Assembly (NCBI RefSeq): GCF_000829825.1
Contig: NZ_JXSL01000030.1
Span: 751,501 to 815,500 of the forward strand
Length of the DNA stretch: 64,000 bases
Source: Paramagnetospirillum magnetotacticum MS-1
GTDB lineage: Bacteria > Pseudomonadota > Alphaproteobacteria > Rhodospirillales > Magnetospirillaceae
Direction of reading: 5' to 3'
Numbering within the stretch: position 1 is the first letter of the stretch; every line of letters begins with the position of its first letter. This document shows positions 43,824 to 52,162 of the stretch, one piece after another. Both the position numbers and the translations under genes were made by a program. The notes under the pieces are model-generated. The model did no database searches, was not told where the DNA came from, and was given only the letters and a program-made list of their open reading frames with translations.

Positions 43824-44763
43824 ACTGGCCGCCCGCCTGGCCCGCATTCCGGTACGCTCCGTCACGCCGGGGGGCCGGGGCGGCAATAACCGTCTCTATC
43901 GGGTGGAATGCGAGGATGGCGCGGTCTTCGCGCTGAAATCCTATCCCCGTACCCCCAATGATACCCGCGACCGCCTGGGCGCCGAATTCGCGGCGCTGGC
44001 CTTCCTGGCCCGCCACGGCGTGGCCGAGGTTCCGGCGGCACTGGCCCATGAGGGCGACCACGCGCTGTATCAGTGGATCGAGGGCGAGGCGGTAGCCGAC
44101 CCCACTCCCGCCGATCTGGACGCGGCCATCGCCTTCGCCGCCCGGCTGCATGGGCTGCGGCACGCGGAAGGGGCGGAAAGTCTGGCCTGGGCCTCGGAAG
44201 CCTGCACTTCAGGGTCTGAGATGTTGCGGCAGGTGGATCAGCGACTGGCCCGCCTGCGGCAGGTGGCCGCCGATCATGATGGCTTGGCCGAGGTTCTGGA
44301 CGCCATCGCCGCCGCCATCGAAGCCTGCCGCGCCCGCGCTGCGGCCATCGGTGAACTGGCCAAAGACCAACGCACCCTGTCACCCGCCGATTTCGGCTTT
44401 CATAATGCGCTGCGTATGGCTGGCGGCGGTCTGGTCTTCATCGATTTCGAGTATTTCGGCTGGGACGATCCGGTCAAGCTGGCCGCCGAGTTCGATCTTC
44501 ATCCGGGCATGAGCCTGTCCCCGCCCCTCTCGACGCACTGGCGCGAGGGTATCAAGGCGGTGTATGAGGACGTGCCCGGATTCGCGGCCCGGTGGACGGC
44601 TTTGCGGCCGCTGCTGGCGGCGCGCTGGGCGCTGATCGTGCTGAACGAGTTCCTGCCCGAGCGCTGGGCGCGACGGGCGGCGGCGGGAGAGACCGATGCC
44701 GGGGCCGCCCGGCTGCGGCAACTGGACAAGGCCCGCATTCTGCTGGGAAAGGTGAGTGAGTGA
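43756..44763 (+). CDS. Aminoglycoside phosphotransferase/choline kinase-like protein
   Basis: This protein of about 335 residues has a protein-kinase-like fold of the APH/choline kinase type: a Gly-rich GGRGGNN loop near residue 49, ALKSYP with the ATP-binding Lys, the catalytic loop SPADFGFHN (His-x-Asp-x-x-x-x-Asn is present in altered form; Asp in ADFG), and the metal-binding IDFEYFGWDD. It should phosphorylate a small sugar, polyol or choline-like compound in the cytosol. The start is uncertain: GTG 43756 or TTG 43792 (323 residues); neither has a clear ribosome site, and both overlap the HAD gene. It is coupled to the transketolase gene downstream (TGATG). Confidence 0.68.
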   Translation: MAISFPSAIGKALAETCSSAWAELAARLARIPVRSVTPGGRGGNNRLYRVECEDGAVFALKSYPRTPNDTRDRLGAEFAALAFLARHGVAEVPAALAHEGDHALYQWIEGEAVADPTPADLDAAIAFAARLHGLRHAEGAESLAWASEACTSGSEMLRQVDQRLARLRQVAADHDGLAEVLDAIAAAIEACRARAAAIGELAKDQRTLSPADFGFHNALRMAGGGLVFIDFEYFGWDDPVKLAAEFDLHPGMSLSPPLSTHWREGIKAVYEDVPGFAARWTALRPLLAARWALIVLNEFLPERWARRAAAGETDAGAARLRQLDKARILLGKVSE

Positions 44764-45620
44764 TGAGCCAAGAGTCCGCAATCCGACAGGCGGCACGTCA
44801 GGCCGAGGCCCGGCCCCTTGACAACCGCTCGAAACATCTGCGGCGGCTGGTGGTCGAAGGCCTGCTGGGCGGCGGGCGCGGCCATATCGGATCAAGCATG
44901 TCGCCCATCGAGATCCTGCGGGTGCTTTATGACGAGGTGATGCGCTTCGATCCGGCCCAGCCCAAATGGACCGGGCGCGACCGCTTCATCCTGTCCAAGG
45001 GCCATGGCTGTCTGGCCCAATACGCCCTGCTGGTGGACAAGGGCTTTATCGCCCGCGAGACCCTGGGCACCTTCTGCAAGAAGGACTCCATCCTGGGCGG
45101 CCACCCGGAAGCCAACAAGATTCCCGGCGTCGAGGCCTCCACCGGCGCATTGGGCCACGGATTGTCCATCGGCGTCGGCATGGCCCTGGCGGCCAGGGTG
45201 CAAAAGCGCGACTCCCGCGTCTTCGTGGTCATGGGCGACGGCGAAATCAACGAGGGCAGCGTCTGGGAAGCGGCCATGAGCGCTGGCAAGCATCGCTTAA
45301 GCAATCTGGTGGCCATCGTCGATTACAACAAGATCCAGTCCTACGCCTTCACCGACGAGGTCCAGCCGCTGGATCCCCTGCCGGAGAAATGGGCGGCTTT
45401 CGGCTTTGACGCCATCGAGGTGGACGGCCACGACGTCGAGGCGCTGTCCAAGCTGTTCCGCGAGCTGCGCTATGACGGCGACAAGCCCACCGCCATCATC
45501 GCCCACACCGTCAAGGGGCGCGGCGTGCCGTTTGCCGAGCACCAGCCGTCCTGGCACCACAAGAACAAGTTCACCGACGAGGAAGTGCGCGCCATTGCCG
45601 CCGCGCTGGAGGATGCCTGA
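44763..45620 (+). CDS. Transketolase-like protein, N-terminal (TPP-binding) half
   Basis: This 285-residue protein matches the N-terminal half of a transketolase. It has SKGHG (78-82), a G-H-P-E motif in LGGHPEANK (111-119), STGALGHGL (126-134), and the thiamine-diphosphate motif MGDGEINEG...N (157-165, N189). It lacks the pyrimidine-binding half, which is the next gene. The start ATG 44763 shares a base with the previous stop. Together the two subunits would form a thiamine-diphosphate enzyme that transfers two-carbon units between sugars, possibly to make heptulose or octulose-type precursors; in archaea and some bacteria transketolase is split in this way. Confidence 0.85.
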   Translation: MSQESAIRQAARQAEARPLDNRSKHLRRLVVEGLLGGGRGHIGSSMSPIEILRVLYDEVMRFDPAQPKWTGRDRFILSKGHGCLAQYALLVDKGFIARETLGTFCKKDSILGGHPEANKIPGVEASTGALGHGLSIGVGMALAARVQKRDSRVFVVMGDGEINEGSVWEAAMSAGKHRLSNLVAIVDYNKIQSYAFTDEVQPLDPLPEKWAAFGFDAIEVDGHDVEALSKLFRELRYDGDKPTAIIAHTVKGRGVPFAEHQPSWHHKNKFTDEEVRAIAAALEDA

Positions 45621-46540
45621 TGCGCAATACCAGCCTGAATAAGGTCCATGAGCTGGCCCAAAAGGATTCCCGCGTGGTGTTCATCGGCTCCGACCTGGGC
45701 GTCGGCACGCTGAAAGCCATGAAGGCCGAGATGCCCGAACGCTTCTTCATGGAAGGCGTCGCCGAGCAGAACGTCATCGGCATGGCCGCCGGAATGGCCA
45801 TGGACGGCCTGATCCCCTACGTCAACACCATCGCCCCCTTCATCACCCGGCGCTGCTACGAACAAGTGGCGGTGGATGTCTGCGTCCACAACCTGCCGGT
45901 CCGCCTCATCGCCAATGGCGGCGGCGTGGTCTATGCGCCCCTGGGCCCGACCCATCTGGCCATCGAGGATTTCGCCATCATGCGGGCCCTGCCCAATATG
46001 GCGGTGGTGGCGGTGTCCGATGCCGAGGAGATGAAGCGCCTGATGGATGCTTCCCTCGATTGGAAGGGCCCCATCTATATCCGTCTGGCCAAGGGCGGTG
46101 ATCCGGTTATTTCCCAGCCCACCGACGACTTCAAGATCGGCAAGGCCATCCTGCGCCGCGAACCCGGCCGGGTGCTGATGGTGTCGACGGGGGCCACCAC
46201 CGAGCGCTGCCTCAAGGCCGCCGATATCCTGGCCGAAGCGGGCATCACTGCCGGTGTGTTGCACATGCATACGGTCAAGCCGCTGGATTGCGAGGCCTTG
46301 AAGGCCCTGGTGCCGGGCCGCGACCTGCTGGTTACGGTGGAAGAGCATCTGCTGGCGGGTGGCCTGGGTTCGGCCATCCTGGAATGCCTGGTGGATTGCG
46401 GCGTCACTTTGCCCAAGGTCAAGCGCCTGGGCCTGCCCGATTCCTTCACCAAGGAATACGGCTCGCAGGATTCCATGTTCGAGACCTATGGCCTCAAGGC
46501 CGAGCAGATCGCCACGACGGTACGCACCGCGCTGGCCTGA
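45620..46540 (+). CDS. Transketolase-like protein, C-terminal half
   Basis: This 306-residue protein is the pyrimidine-binding and C-terminal part of a split transketolase: an early GSDLGVGT segment, FMEGVAEQN with the catalytic Glu near residue 49, an AIEDFAIMR helix, and a Rossmann-like end domain with TVEEHLLAGGLG. It begins one base into the stop of the N-terminal half (TGATG), as expected for obligate subunits. Its presence in a glycan operon away from central metabolism suggests a dedicated substrate. A second split thiamine-diphosphate pair lies 0.9 kb downstream. Confidence 0.85.
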   Translation: MRNTSLNKVHELAQKDSRVVFIGSDLGVGTLKAMKAEMPERFFMEGVAEQNVIGMAAGMAMDGLIPYVNTIAPFITRRCYEQVAVDVCVHNLPVRLIANGGGVVYAPLGPTHLAIEDFAIMRALPNMAVVAVSDAEEMKRLMDASLDWKGPIYIRLAKGGDPVISQPTDDFKIGKAILRREPGRVLMVSTGATTERCLKAADILAEAGITAGVLHMHTVKPLDCEALKALVPGRDLLVTVEEHLLAGGLGSAILECLVDCGVTLPKVKRLGLPDSFTKEYGSQDSMFETYGLKAEQIATTVRTALA

Positions 46541-46566
46541 GCCGCTCCTAACGAGAGGAATATCCC

Positions 46567-47457
46567 GTGCACCTGTTCGTCACCGGCGCCGCCAGCTTCA
46601 TCGGCAAGGAACTGATTCGGCTGTTGGATCAGCGCGGCATCACCGTCACCGGCATCGATATGGTGCCGGTGGACCGCCCCGACTGTCATGTGGCCGACAT
46701 CCGCGACACGGACGTGGCCCGGCTGATCCCCGAGGGCTGCGACGCGATCATCCATCTGGCGGCTCTGTCGCGGGACCCCGATTGCCGGGACAAGGCGCAT
46801 GCCTGTTTCGACGCCAATGTCATGGGGACCCTGAATCTGGCCGAAGCCGGGGACCTGCGTGGGGCCAAGCAGTTCATTTTCGCCTCGAGCGAATGGGTCT
46901 ATGACAGCTTCCCCCCTGGCCAGGAAAAGACCGAGGACGACGTCATCGACCTCGCCCGCCTGAGTTCGGAATACGCCCTGTCCAAGCTGGTGGCCGAAAA
47001 CGCCCTGCGCCAGAGGGTGAGCCACGGCCATGCTCCGACGACCTGCCTGCGCTTCGGCATCATTTACGGCCCGCGCCCCGGCAACTGGTCGGCGGTGGAA
47101 GCCTTGCTGAACACCGTCGCCAAGGGAGAGACGGTGAAGATCGGCGCCCGCGCCACGGCGCGGCGCTTCATCCATGTCAGTGATATCGCCGAGGCCATTC
47201 TGGCTTCGGTCGGCCTGCCCGGCTATGAGATCATCAACATCCAGGGTGCCAGCCTGATCTCCTTGGGCGAGGTGGTGGACTGTTCGGCACGCCTGCTGGG
47301 CCGGAGCGTCACCGTGGAAGAGACCAATCCCGCCGAACCCTCCATCCGCTCCGTCTCCGGCGAGAAGGCCGCCCGTCTGTTGGGCTGGCGGCCGCGCATC
47401 ACCCTGGACCAGGGCCTGAGCGGCATCATCGACTTCCTGGGAATCCCACGCAAATGA
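46567..47457 (+). CDS. NAD-dependent epimerase/dehydratase (GTG start)
   Basis: This 296-residue extended SDR has the motif VTGAASFIG (5-13; the textbook Gly-x-Gly is Ala-Ser here), SSEWVYD with the conserved Ser, and Y-A-L-S-K in the SSEYALSK segment, so the catalytic pair is intact. The start is GTG 46567 after GAGAGGAA. It lies between the split transketolase and the E1-like pair, which suggests that it acts on the keto sugar made by one of them. It ends in an ATGA overlap with the E1-alpha-like gene. Confidence 0.77.
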   Translation: MHLFVTGAASFIGKELIRLLDQRGITVTGIDMVPVDRPDCHVADIRDTDVARLIPEGCDAIIHLAALSRDPDCRDKAHACFDANVMGTLNLAEAGDLRGAKQFIFASSEWVYDSFPPGQEKTEDDVIDLARLSSEYALSKLVAENALRQRVSHGHAPTTCLRFGIIYGPRPGNWSAVEALLNTVAKGETVKIGARATARRFIHVSDIAEAILASVGLPGYEIINIQGASLISLGEVVDCSARLLGRSVTVEETNPAEPSIRSVSGEKAARLLGWRPRITLDQGLSGIIDFLGIPRK

Positions 47458-48389
47458 CCGATGGCCGCGACAATACCGCCGAGGCGCTGGCACGCCAGGT
47501 GCTTCGGGTCCGCCTTGCCCAGATGCTGATCAACGAAGCGCTGAAGGCCAAGAAGTTCCGGGTGCCGGTACATCTGGCCCTGGGGCATGAAGCCATCGCC
47601 GTGGCGGTTGGAGCCGCCATGGCCGAGGGCGACAGCCTGTTCCTCACCCATCGCAACATCCACTACAACATCGCGCGGGCCACATCCCTGGCCGCCGAGG
47701 TGTCCGAACTGGCGCTGCGCCCCGACGGCCTGGCTGGCGGCCGCCTCGGCTCCATGAATATGAGCAATCCCGGACGGGGGCTGATCTATACCTCCAGCAT
47801 CCTCGGCAATGATTTGTGCGTCGCCGCCGGTGCCGCCATGGCCGAGACGGTTCTGGGCTCGGGCGCGGTGCCTTTCGTGGTCACCGGCGACGGCGCCCTC
47901 GAGGAAGGCGTGTTTTTCGAGAGCCTGGAACTGGCCCGCAGCGGCGACGCCCCCCTGGTTGTGGTGGTGGAAAACAACGGCTGGTCCTTGGCCACCCGCA
48001 TCGAGGAACGGCGTTGCCCCATCCATGTGGACCGGGTGGCCGCCGCTTTCGACCTGCCCTATGGCCGGTTGAGCGGCAACGACGTCGCCACCTACGCCGC
48101 CGAGCTGATCCGTCTGCGCGGCGAGGCACTGGCCCGGCGCCGCCCGGTGGTGGTCGAAGTGGATCTGGCCACCTTGGGCGACTGGCTGATGCCGCACCCG
48201 GATTTTCCCGCCGGAAAGTACATCAACTACCACCACGGAGCCGCCCCCGAGGTAACGCCCAGCGACTGGCCGGTCATCCGCGATAATGCCGAGGACCCGG
48301 TCTTCGTCTTGACGCAGCGCCACGATGCCGACTGGCTCAGGGGCCAATCCGCCGCCCTGCTGACCTCGCTCAGGGAGGAACTGGCGTGA
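47454..48389 (+). CDS. E1-alpha-like thiamine-diphosphate enzyme subunit
   Basis: This 311-residue protein resembles the alpha subunit of 2-oxo-acid dehydrogenase E1 components (PdhA/AcoA): HRNIHYNIARA at the cofactor channel, TGDGALEEGVFFESLELA with the GDG...N motif (145-147, N174), and NNGW. It lacks the long N-terminal and phosphorylation-loop regions of housekeeping PdhA. No E2 or E3 gene is nearby, so it is unlikely to be part of a dehydrogenase complex. In glycan loci such E1-like pairs may decarboxylate a keto acid and transfer the two-carbon unit to a keto sugar, as in branched-sugar synthesis; this is inference. Confidence 0.78.
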   Translation: MTDGRDNTAEALARQVLRVRLAQMLINEALKAKKFRVPVHLALGHEAIAVAVGAAMAEGDSLFLTHRNIHYNIARATSLAAEVSELALRPDGLAGGRLGSMNMSNPGRGLIYTSSILGNDLCVAAGAAMAETVLGSGAVPFVVTGDGALEEGVFFESLELARSGDAPLVVVVENNGWSLATRIEERRCPIHVDRVAAAFDLPYGRLSGNDVATYAAELIRLRGEALARRRPVVVEVDLATLGDWLMPHPDFPAGKYINYHHGAAPEVTPSDWPVIRDNAEDPVFVLTQRHDADWLRGQSAALLTSLREELA

Positions 48390-49324
48390 ACTATATCGGC
48401 TATGTCAACGGCCTGATCCGGGCCAAAATCGCCGCGACCCCCCGGCTGGTCACCTATGGCCAGAACATCACCGCCGGTTCGTGCCTGTCGGGTCTGACCC
48501 GCGGCCTGACCTGTGGCCCGGACGGGCGGATCATCGATACCCCCAATGTGGAAAACACCCTGGTCGGCGCCGGGTTCGGCATGATGCTGCGAGGCATCAA
48601 CGCCATCTATTTCATGAAGCAGCAGGATTTTCTGCTGCTGGGCCTCGATCATCTGGTCAATACCTATAATCTGGTGCGGCGGACCGATCCCACCGCCTCG
48701 TTCTCGGTGGTCAGCATCATCGTCGACAGCGGATTCGAGGGGCCGCAATCCAGCCTCAACAATTTCAGCGACTTCTGCTCCATGGCCCACCTGCCGGGCT
48801 ACGCCATCACCAATCGCCACGATGCCGATCTTGTGATCGGCCGCCATCTGGTGGCACCGGGTTGCCGCCTGATCGGGGTATCCCAGCGCTTGTTCGGCAC
48901 CGAACTGCTGGGCGAGGACCTGACGGCGAGCCCCGATCGGTCCGGCGACATTCTCCGCTATGCCGAGGGCAACGACGCCACCGTCGTCGCCTTCAACTTC
49001 GCCTTTCCCCAGGCCCAAGGACTGTGGGCCTCCCTGGGCCTGGGCGGCCGCAAGTCCTCGCTGTTCTCGGTGCCCGCCATCCTGCCGACCGATTGGGATC
49101 TGATCCTGGCCGATCTGGCCCGGACGCGGCGGCTGGTGATCATCGACGATTCCAAGAGCGAAAACCGCAGCAGCGACCGGCTGCTGCTGGAGGCCTATCG
49201 CAGCCTCGGCGACATCAAGGTGTCGCGGGTCTGCCGGGACTTCACCCTGGACATGCTCTCGCCCAATCCCGACATGCTGGCGGTCGAGCCCGGCCGAGTT
49301 CTGGCCGAGCTAGGCCTTGCGTAG
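48386..49324 (+). CDS. E1-beta/transketolase-like thiamine-diphosphate enzyme subunit
   Basis: This 312-residue protein is the partner of the E1-alpha-like product. It has the pyrimidine domain pattern with the catalytic Glu in TPNVENTLVGAG (E56), a FMKQQDFLL strand, and a C-terminal Rossmann-like domain with VIIDDSKSE. It is more divergent from PdhB/AcoB than the alpha subunit is from PdhA; several PdhB motifs are missing. The start is a GTG that overlaps the alpha stop (GTGA), with an excellent AGGGAGGAA site. It is the last gene before the promoter at 49345. Confidence 0.72.
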   Translation: MNYIGYVNGLIRAKIAATPRLVTYGQNITAGSCLSGLTRGLTCGPDGRIIDTPNVENTLVGAGFGMMLRGINAIYFMKQQDFLLLGLDHLVNTYNLVRRTDPTASFSVVSIIVDSGFEGPQSSLNNFSDFCSMAHLPGYAITNRHDADLVIGRHLVAPGCRLIGVSQRLFGTELLGEDLTASPDRSGDILRYAEGNDATVVAFNFAFPQAQGLWASLGLGGRKSSLFSVPAILPTDWDLILADLARTRRLVIIDDSKSENRSSDRLLLEAYRSLGDIKVSRVCRDFTLDMLSPNPDMLAVEPGRVLAELGLA

Positions 49325-49344
49325 CGGCAGGGCGTATCGAAGGT

Positions 49345-49373
49345 TTGACCCTGATCGCCTGGACGTGTAATCA
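49345..49373 (+). promoter_or_regulatory. Candidate sigma-70 promoter for the heptose operon
   Basis: TTGACC (49345-49350) and TAATCA (49368-49373) are 17 nt apart in the 109-nt gap before the Gmd-like gene. The match and spacing are good for a housekeeping promoter and would give a leader of about 55 nt. It suggests that 49434 onwards can be transcribed separately from the genes before it. Confidence 0.5.
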
Positions 49374-49404
49374 CTGCCGAGCAATGCGGCGTTCCCGATC
49401 AGGG
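49349..49404 (+). repeat. 9-bp inverted repeat in the leader before the heptose operon
   Basis: CCCTGATCG (49349-49357) and CGATCAGGG (49396-49404) are exact inverted copies with 38 nt between them. The first arm begins inside the -35 box of the candidate promoter, and the second lies in the likely transcribed leader. It may bind a regulator or be chance; no U-tract follows, so it is not a standard terminator. Confidence 0.35.
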
Positions 49405-49433
49405 GCCGCCAACTACCGAAAGAGAGTTCGCGA

Positions 49434-50426
49434 ATGTCTGAGCGCATCCTGATCACGGGCATCACCGGCTTTGTGGGTTCGCACCTTGCGGATTACGTCT
49501 TATCCCTGGACGGCAAGTATCAGGTGATCGGCACCAAGCGCTGGCATCTGTCGCGCATGGACAATGTCCGCCACATCCAGGACCGCATCACCTGGATCGA
49601 TTGCGATCTGACCGATCCCATCTCGACGCGCGAGATGATGAACATCGCCAAGCCCGACCGTATCTTCCACTGTGCCGCCGAAAGCTTCGTCAGCCCGTCG
49701 TGGAAGAATCCGCAGCGCTACATGGCGATGAACTACAACGCCACCGTCAATCTTCTGGACTGGCTGCATCAGAACAAGTCGAGCGCACCCTTCCATATCC
49801 CCGGTTCGGGTGAGGAATACGGCGACATCCCCGAGGACAAGCTGCCCATCACCCCGGAAACCGTGCTGCTGCCGGTCAATCCTTACGCGGTGACCAAGAT
49901 CGCCCAGGATCTGATCGGCTTCGTCTACCACAAGTCCTACGGCATCAACGTCATCCGCACCCGCGCCTTCAATCACGAAGGGCCGCGCCGCGACAAGGTG
50001 TTCGGCATTCCGTGGTATGCCTATCAGGTAGCCATGGTCGAGGCTGGCAAGATGGACCCGCTGCTGAAGGTCGGCCATATCGACGACCGACGCAACTTCA
50101 CCCATGTCCGCGACATGGTCGAGGCCTATTGGATCGCCAGCACCAAGTGCCGGCCGGGCGAGCTGTATCTGGTCGGGTCCGAGGCCCCGGAAACCATCTA
50201 CACCTTCCGCCAGGCCCTCGAGATGCTGATCGGCATGTCCACGGTCAAGGGCATCCGCCACGAGACCGACCCCCAGTATGTGCGCCCGACCCAGGTGCCC
50301 CGCCTGATCGCCGACACCAAGAAATTCCGCGACGACACCGGCTGGGAACCGAAGATTTCGTTCCAAACCATTCTGTCCGAAACGCTCGACTACTGGCGCG
50401 AGCGCGTCCGTCTCGGCACCGCCTGA
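49434..50426 (+). CDS. GDP-mannose/GDP-heptose 4,6-dehydratase-like SDR
   Basis: This 330-residue extended SDR resembles GDP-mannose 4,6-dehydratase (Gmd) and the GDP-heptose dehydratases (DmhA/WcbK): TGITGFVG (8-15), the active-site triad segment GSGEEYG (124-130), the Y151/K155 pair in NPYAVTK, and the FNHEGPRRDK substrate and cofactor segment (179-188). It removes water between C4 and C6, making a 4-keto-6-deoxy sugar nucleotide. Because HddA and an HddC-GmhB fusion follow within 3 kb, a GDP-manno-heptose substrate is more likely than GDP-mannose. A purine-rich GAAAGAGAG site precedes ATG 49434. Confidence 0.82.
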   Translation: MSERILITGITGFVGSHLADYVLSLDGKYQVIGTKRWHLSRMDNVRHIQDRITWIDCDLTDPISTREMMNIAKPDRIFHCAAESFVSPSWKNPQRYMAMNYNATVNLLDWLHQNKSSAPFHIPGSGEEYGDIPEDKLPITPETVLLPVNPYAVTKIAQDLIGFVYHKSYGINVIRTRAFNHEGPRRDKVFGIPWYAYQVAMVEAGKMDPLLKVGHIDDRRNFTHVRDMVEAYWIASTKCRPGELYLVGSEAPETIYTFRQALEMLIGMSTVKGIRHETDPQYVRPTQVPRLIADTKKFRDDTGWEPKISFQTILSETLDYWRERVRLGTA

Positions 50427-50438
50427 GGAAAGCGAACG

Positions 50439-50924
50439 ATGAGCACTCCCCGTATCGACGGCATCAAGGGCAACTGGATCGAGGGCGTCACCGTGACTCC
50501 CATGCGCCGCATCTGCGACGAGCGCGGCAAGATCATGCACCTGATGAAGAAGACCGACCCGCAATTCACCGAATTCGGCGAGGTCTACATCTCCTCGGGC
50601 TATCCCGGCATCGTCAAGGCCTGGCATATCCACAAGGAAATGACCCTCAACAACACCTGCATCGTCGGCATGATGAAGCTGGTGTTGTTCGATGGCCGCG
50701 ACGGCTCGCCGACCAAGGGCAACCTGATGGAATGCTTCATGGGCGAGGATAACTACATCCAGGTCAAGATTCCGCCGGGCATCAGCAACGGCTACAAGGC
50801 CTATGGCGACAAGCTGGCCATGCTGGTCAATTGCGCCTCCATGCCCCACGATCCCAACGAGCTGATCTATATCGATCCCTTCAATAACGACATTCCCTAT
50901 AATTGGGATGTGAAGCACGGTTGA
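50439..50924 (+). CDS. RmlC-like cupin, sugar-nucleotide C3/C5 epimerase
   Basis: This 161-residue cupin has the fold pattern of dTDP-4-dehydrorhamnose 3,5-epimerases: a Gly-Lys MHLM strand, a WHIHKEMT segment where the first His matches the catalytic His of RmlC, and a GISNGYKAYGDK turn. The 6-deoxy-heptose pathways of Campylobacter use a similar C3/C5 epimerase after the 4,6-dehydratase; the gene order here supports that role. It is short compared with RmlC (about 180). Its stop shares one base with the HddC-GmhB start. Confidence 0.77.
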   Translation: MSTPRIDGIKGNWIEGVTVTPMRRICDERGKIMHLMKKTDPQFTEFGEVYISSGYPGIVKAWHIHKEMTLNNTCIVGMMKLVLFDGRDGSPTKGNLMECFMGEDNYIQVKIPPGISNGYKAYGDKLAMLVNCASMPHDPNELIYIDPFNNDIPYNWDVKHG

Positions 50925-52162
50925 TGGCGGACAGGGTGGACCGACCGCGACAGGCGGTTATTCTTGCTGGGGGTCAGGGGACGCGGCTGCGCCCCCTGAC
51001 CGACCACACGCCCAAACCGATGATTCCCTTTCATGACCGGCCCTTCGCCGAATATCTGGTCGAGATGCTGCGCGGCCAGGGGTTCCGCCGTATTCTCTTC
51101 CTGTTGGGCTATCTCCCCGACAAGGTGACGGAGCATTTCGGCGACGGCTCGCGCTTTGGCGTCGAGATCGAGTACGCCGTCTCTCCGGTCGAGGACGAGA
51201 CCGGCACCCGGTTGCGCCGGGTCAAGGACCGTCTCGACGACATCTTCGTCCTGCTCTATTGCGACAATTACTGGCCCATGCCCTTCGCGGCCATGTGGGA
51301 ACGGTATTGCCGCCTGGGCGTCGAGGCCATGGTCACCGTTTACCGCAACCGCGACGGCTATACCCGCGACAATCTGCGGGTGGATGACGACGGCCTGCTG
51401 GCCCTTTACGACAAGTCGCGCACAGCGCCTGGTCTGGCTGGCGTCGATATCGGCTTTTTCATTCTGACCCGCGCGGTCATCGACCTCATTCCCGAGGGCG
51501 GCAATCCCTCCTTCGAGAAGTCGGTCTATCCCGTGCTGGTGGAACGCAGGCAGTTGGCCGCGTTCGAGACCGACCATCGCTATTACAGCGTCGGCAGCCA
51601 TGAGCGCCTGCCCCTGACCGAGGCCTTCCTGGCCCGCAACAAGACGGTGCTGCTCGACCGCGACGGCACCTTGAACCTTCGCATGCCGAGGGCCGAATAC
51701 GTCCGCTCCTGGGCCGACTGGCAGTGGCTGCCTGGCGCCCGTGAGGCCCTGGCGGAACTGGCGCGCGCCGATTATCGCATCATCTTGATCACTAACCAGC
51801 CCGGCCTGGCCCGCGGCGCCCTGGATCAGGCGGCTCTGGATGCCATCCATGGGCGCATGATCGAGGAAACGCAAGCCGCTGGCGGGCGAATCGATCACAT
51901 CTATTACTGCCCGCATAATTGGGACGAGGGCTGTGATTGCCGCAAGCCGCGGCCCGGCATGCTATTCCAAGCGCAGCGCGACTTTCATCTGGACCTGTCG
52001 CGGGTGACCTTCATTGGCGACGACGACCGGGACGGAGAGGCGGCCCAAGCGGCAGGCGCGCCCTTCCTTCAGGTGACCGAGAGCTATAGTCTGCTCGACG
52101 CCGTCCACGATCTGCTTGCGGCCGATCACTCGAATCCGGTGACTGGAAAATGCCCAGACTGA
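50924..52162 (+). CDS. HddC-GmhB fusion: nucleotidyltransferase plus heptose phosphatase
   Basis: This 412-residue protein joins two enzymes of the GDP-D-glycero-D-manno-heptose path. Residues 1-235 form a nucleotidyltransferase with LAGGQGTRLRPLTD (14-27) and KP near 31-32, close to HddC (guanylyltransferase). Residues about 240-412 form a HAD phosphatase of the GmhB type: DRDGT (245-249), TNQPG (290-294), a zinc loop with C329, H331, C337 and C339, and FIGDDDRD. In classical pathways the order of use is kinase (HddA), phosphatase (GmhB), transferase (HddC), so the fusion ties the last two steps. ATG 50924 follows a TGATG overlap. Confidence is high in both domains. Confidence 0.88.
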   Translation: MADRVDRPRQAVILAGGQGTRLRPLTDHTPKPMIPFHDRPFAEYLVEMLRGQGFRRILFLLGYLPDKVTEHFGDGSRFGVEIEYAVSPVEDETGTRLRRVKDRLDDIFVLLYCDNYWPMPFAAMWERYCRLGVEAMVTVYRNRDGYTRDNLRVDDDGLLALYDKSRTAPGLAGVDIGFFILTRAVIDLIPEGGNPSFEKSVYPVLVERRQLAAFETDHRYYSVGSHERLPLTEAFLARNKTVLLDRDGTLNLRMPRAEYVRSWADWQWLPGAREALAELARADYRIILITNQPGLARGALDQAALDAIHGRMIEETQAAGGRIDHIYYCPHNWDEGCDCRKPRPGMLFQAQRDFHLDLSRVTFIGDDDRDGEAAQAAGAPFLQVTESYSLLDAVHDLLAADHSNPVTGKCPD

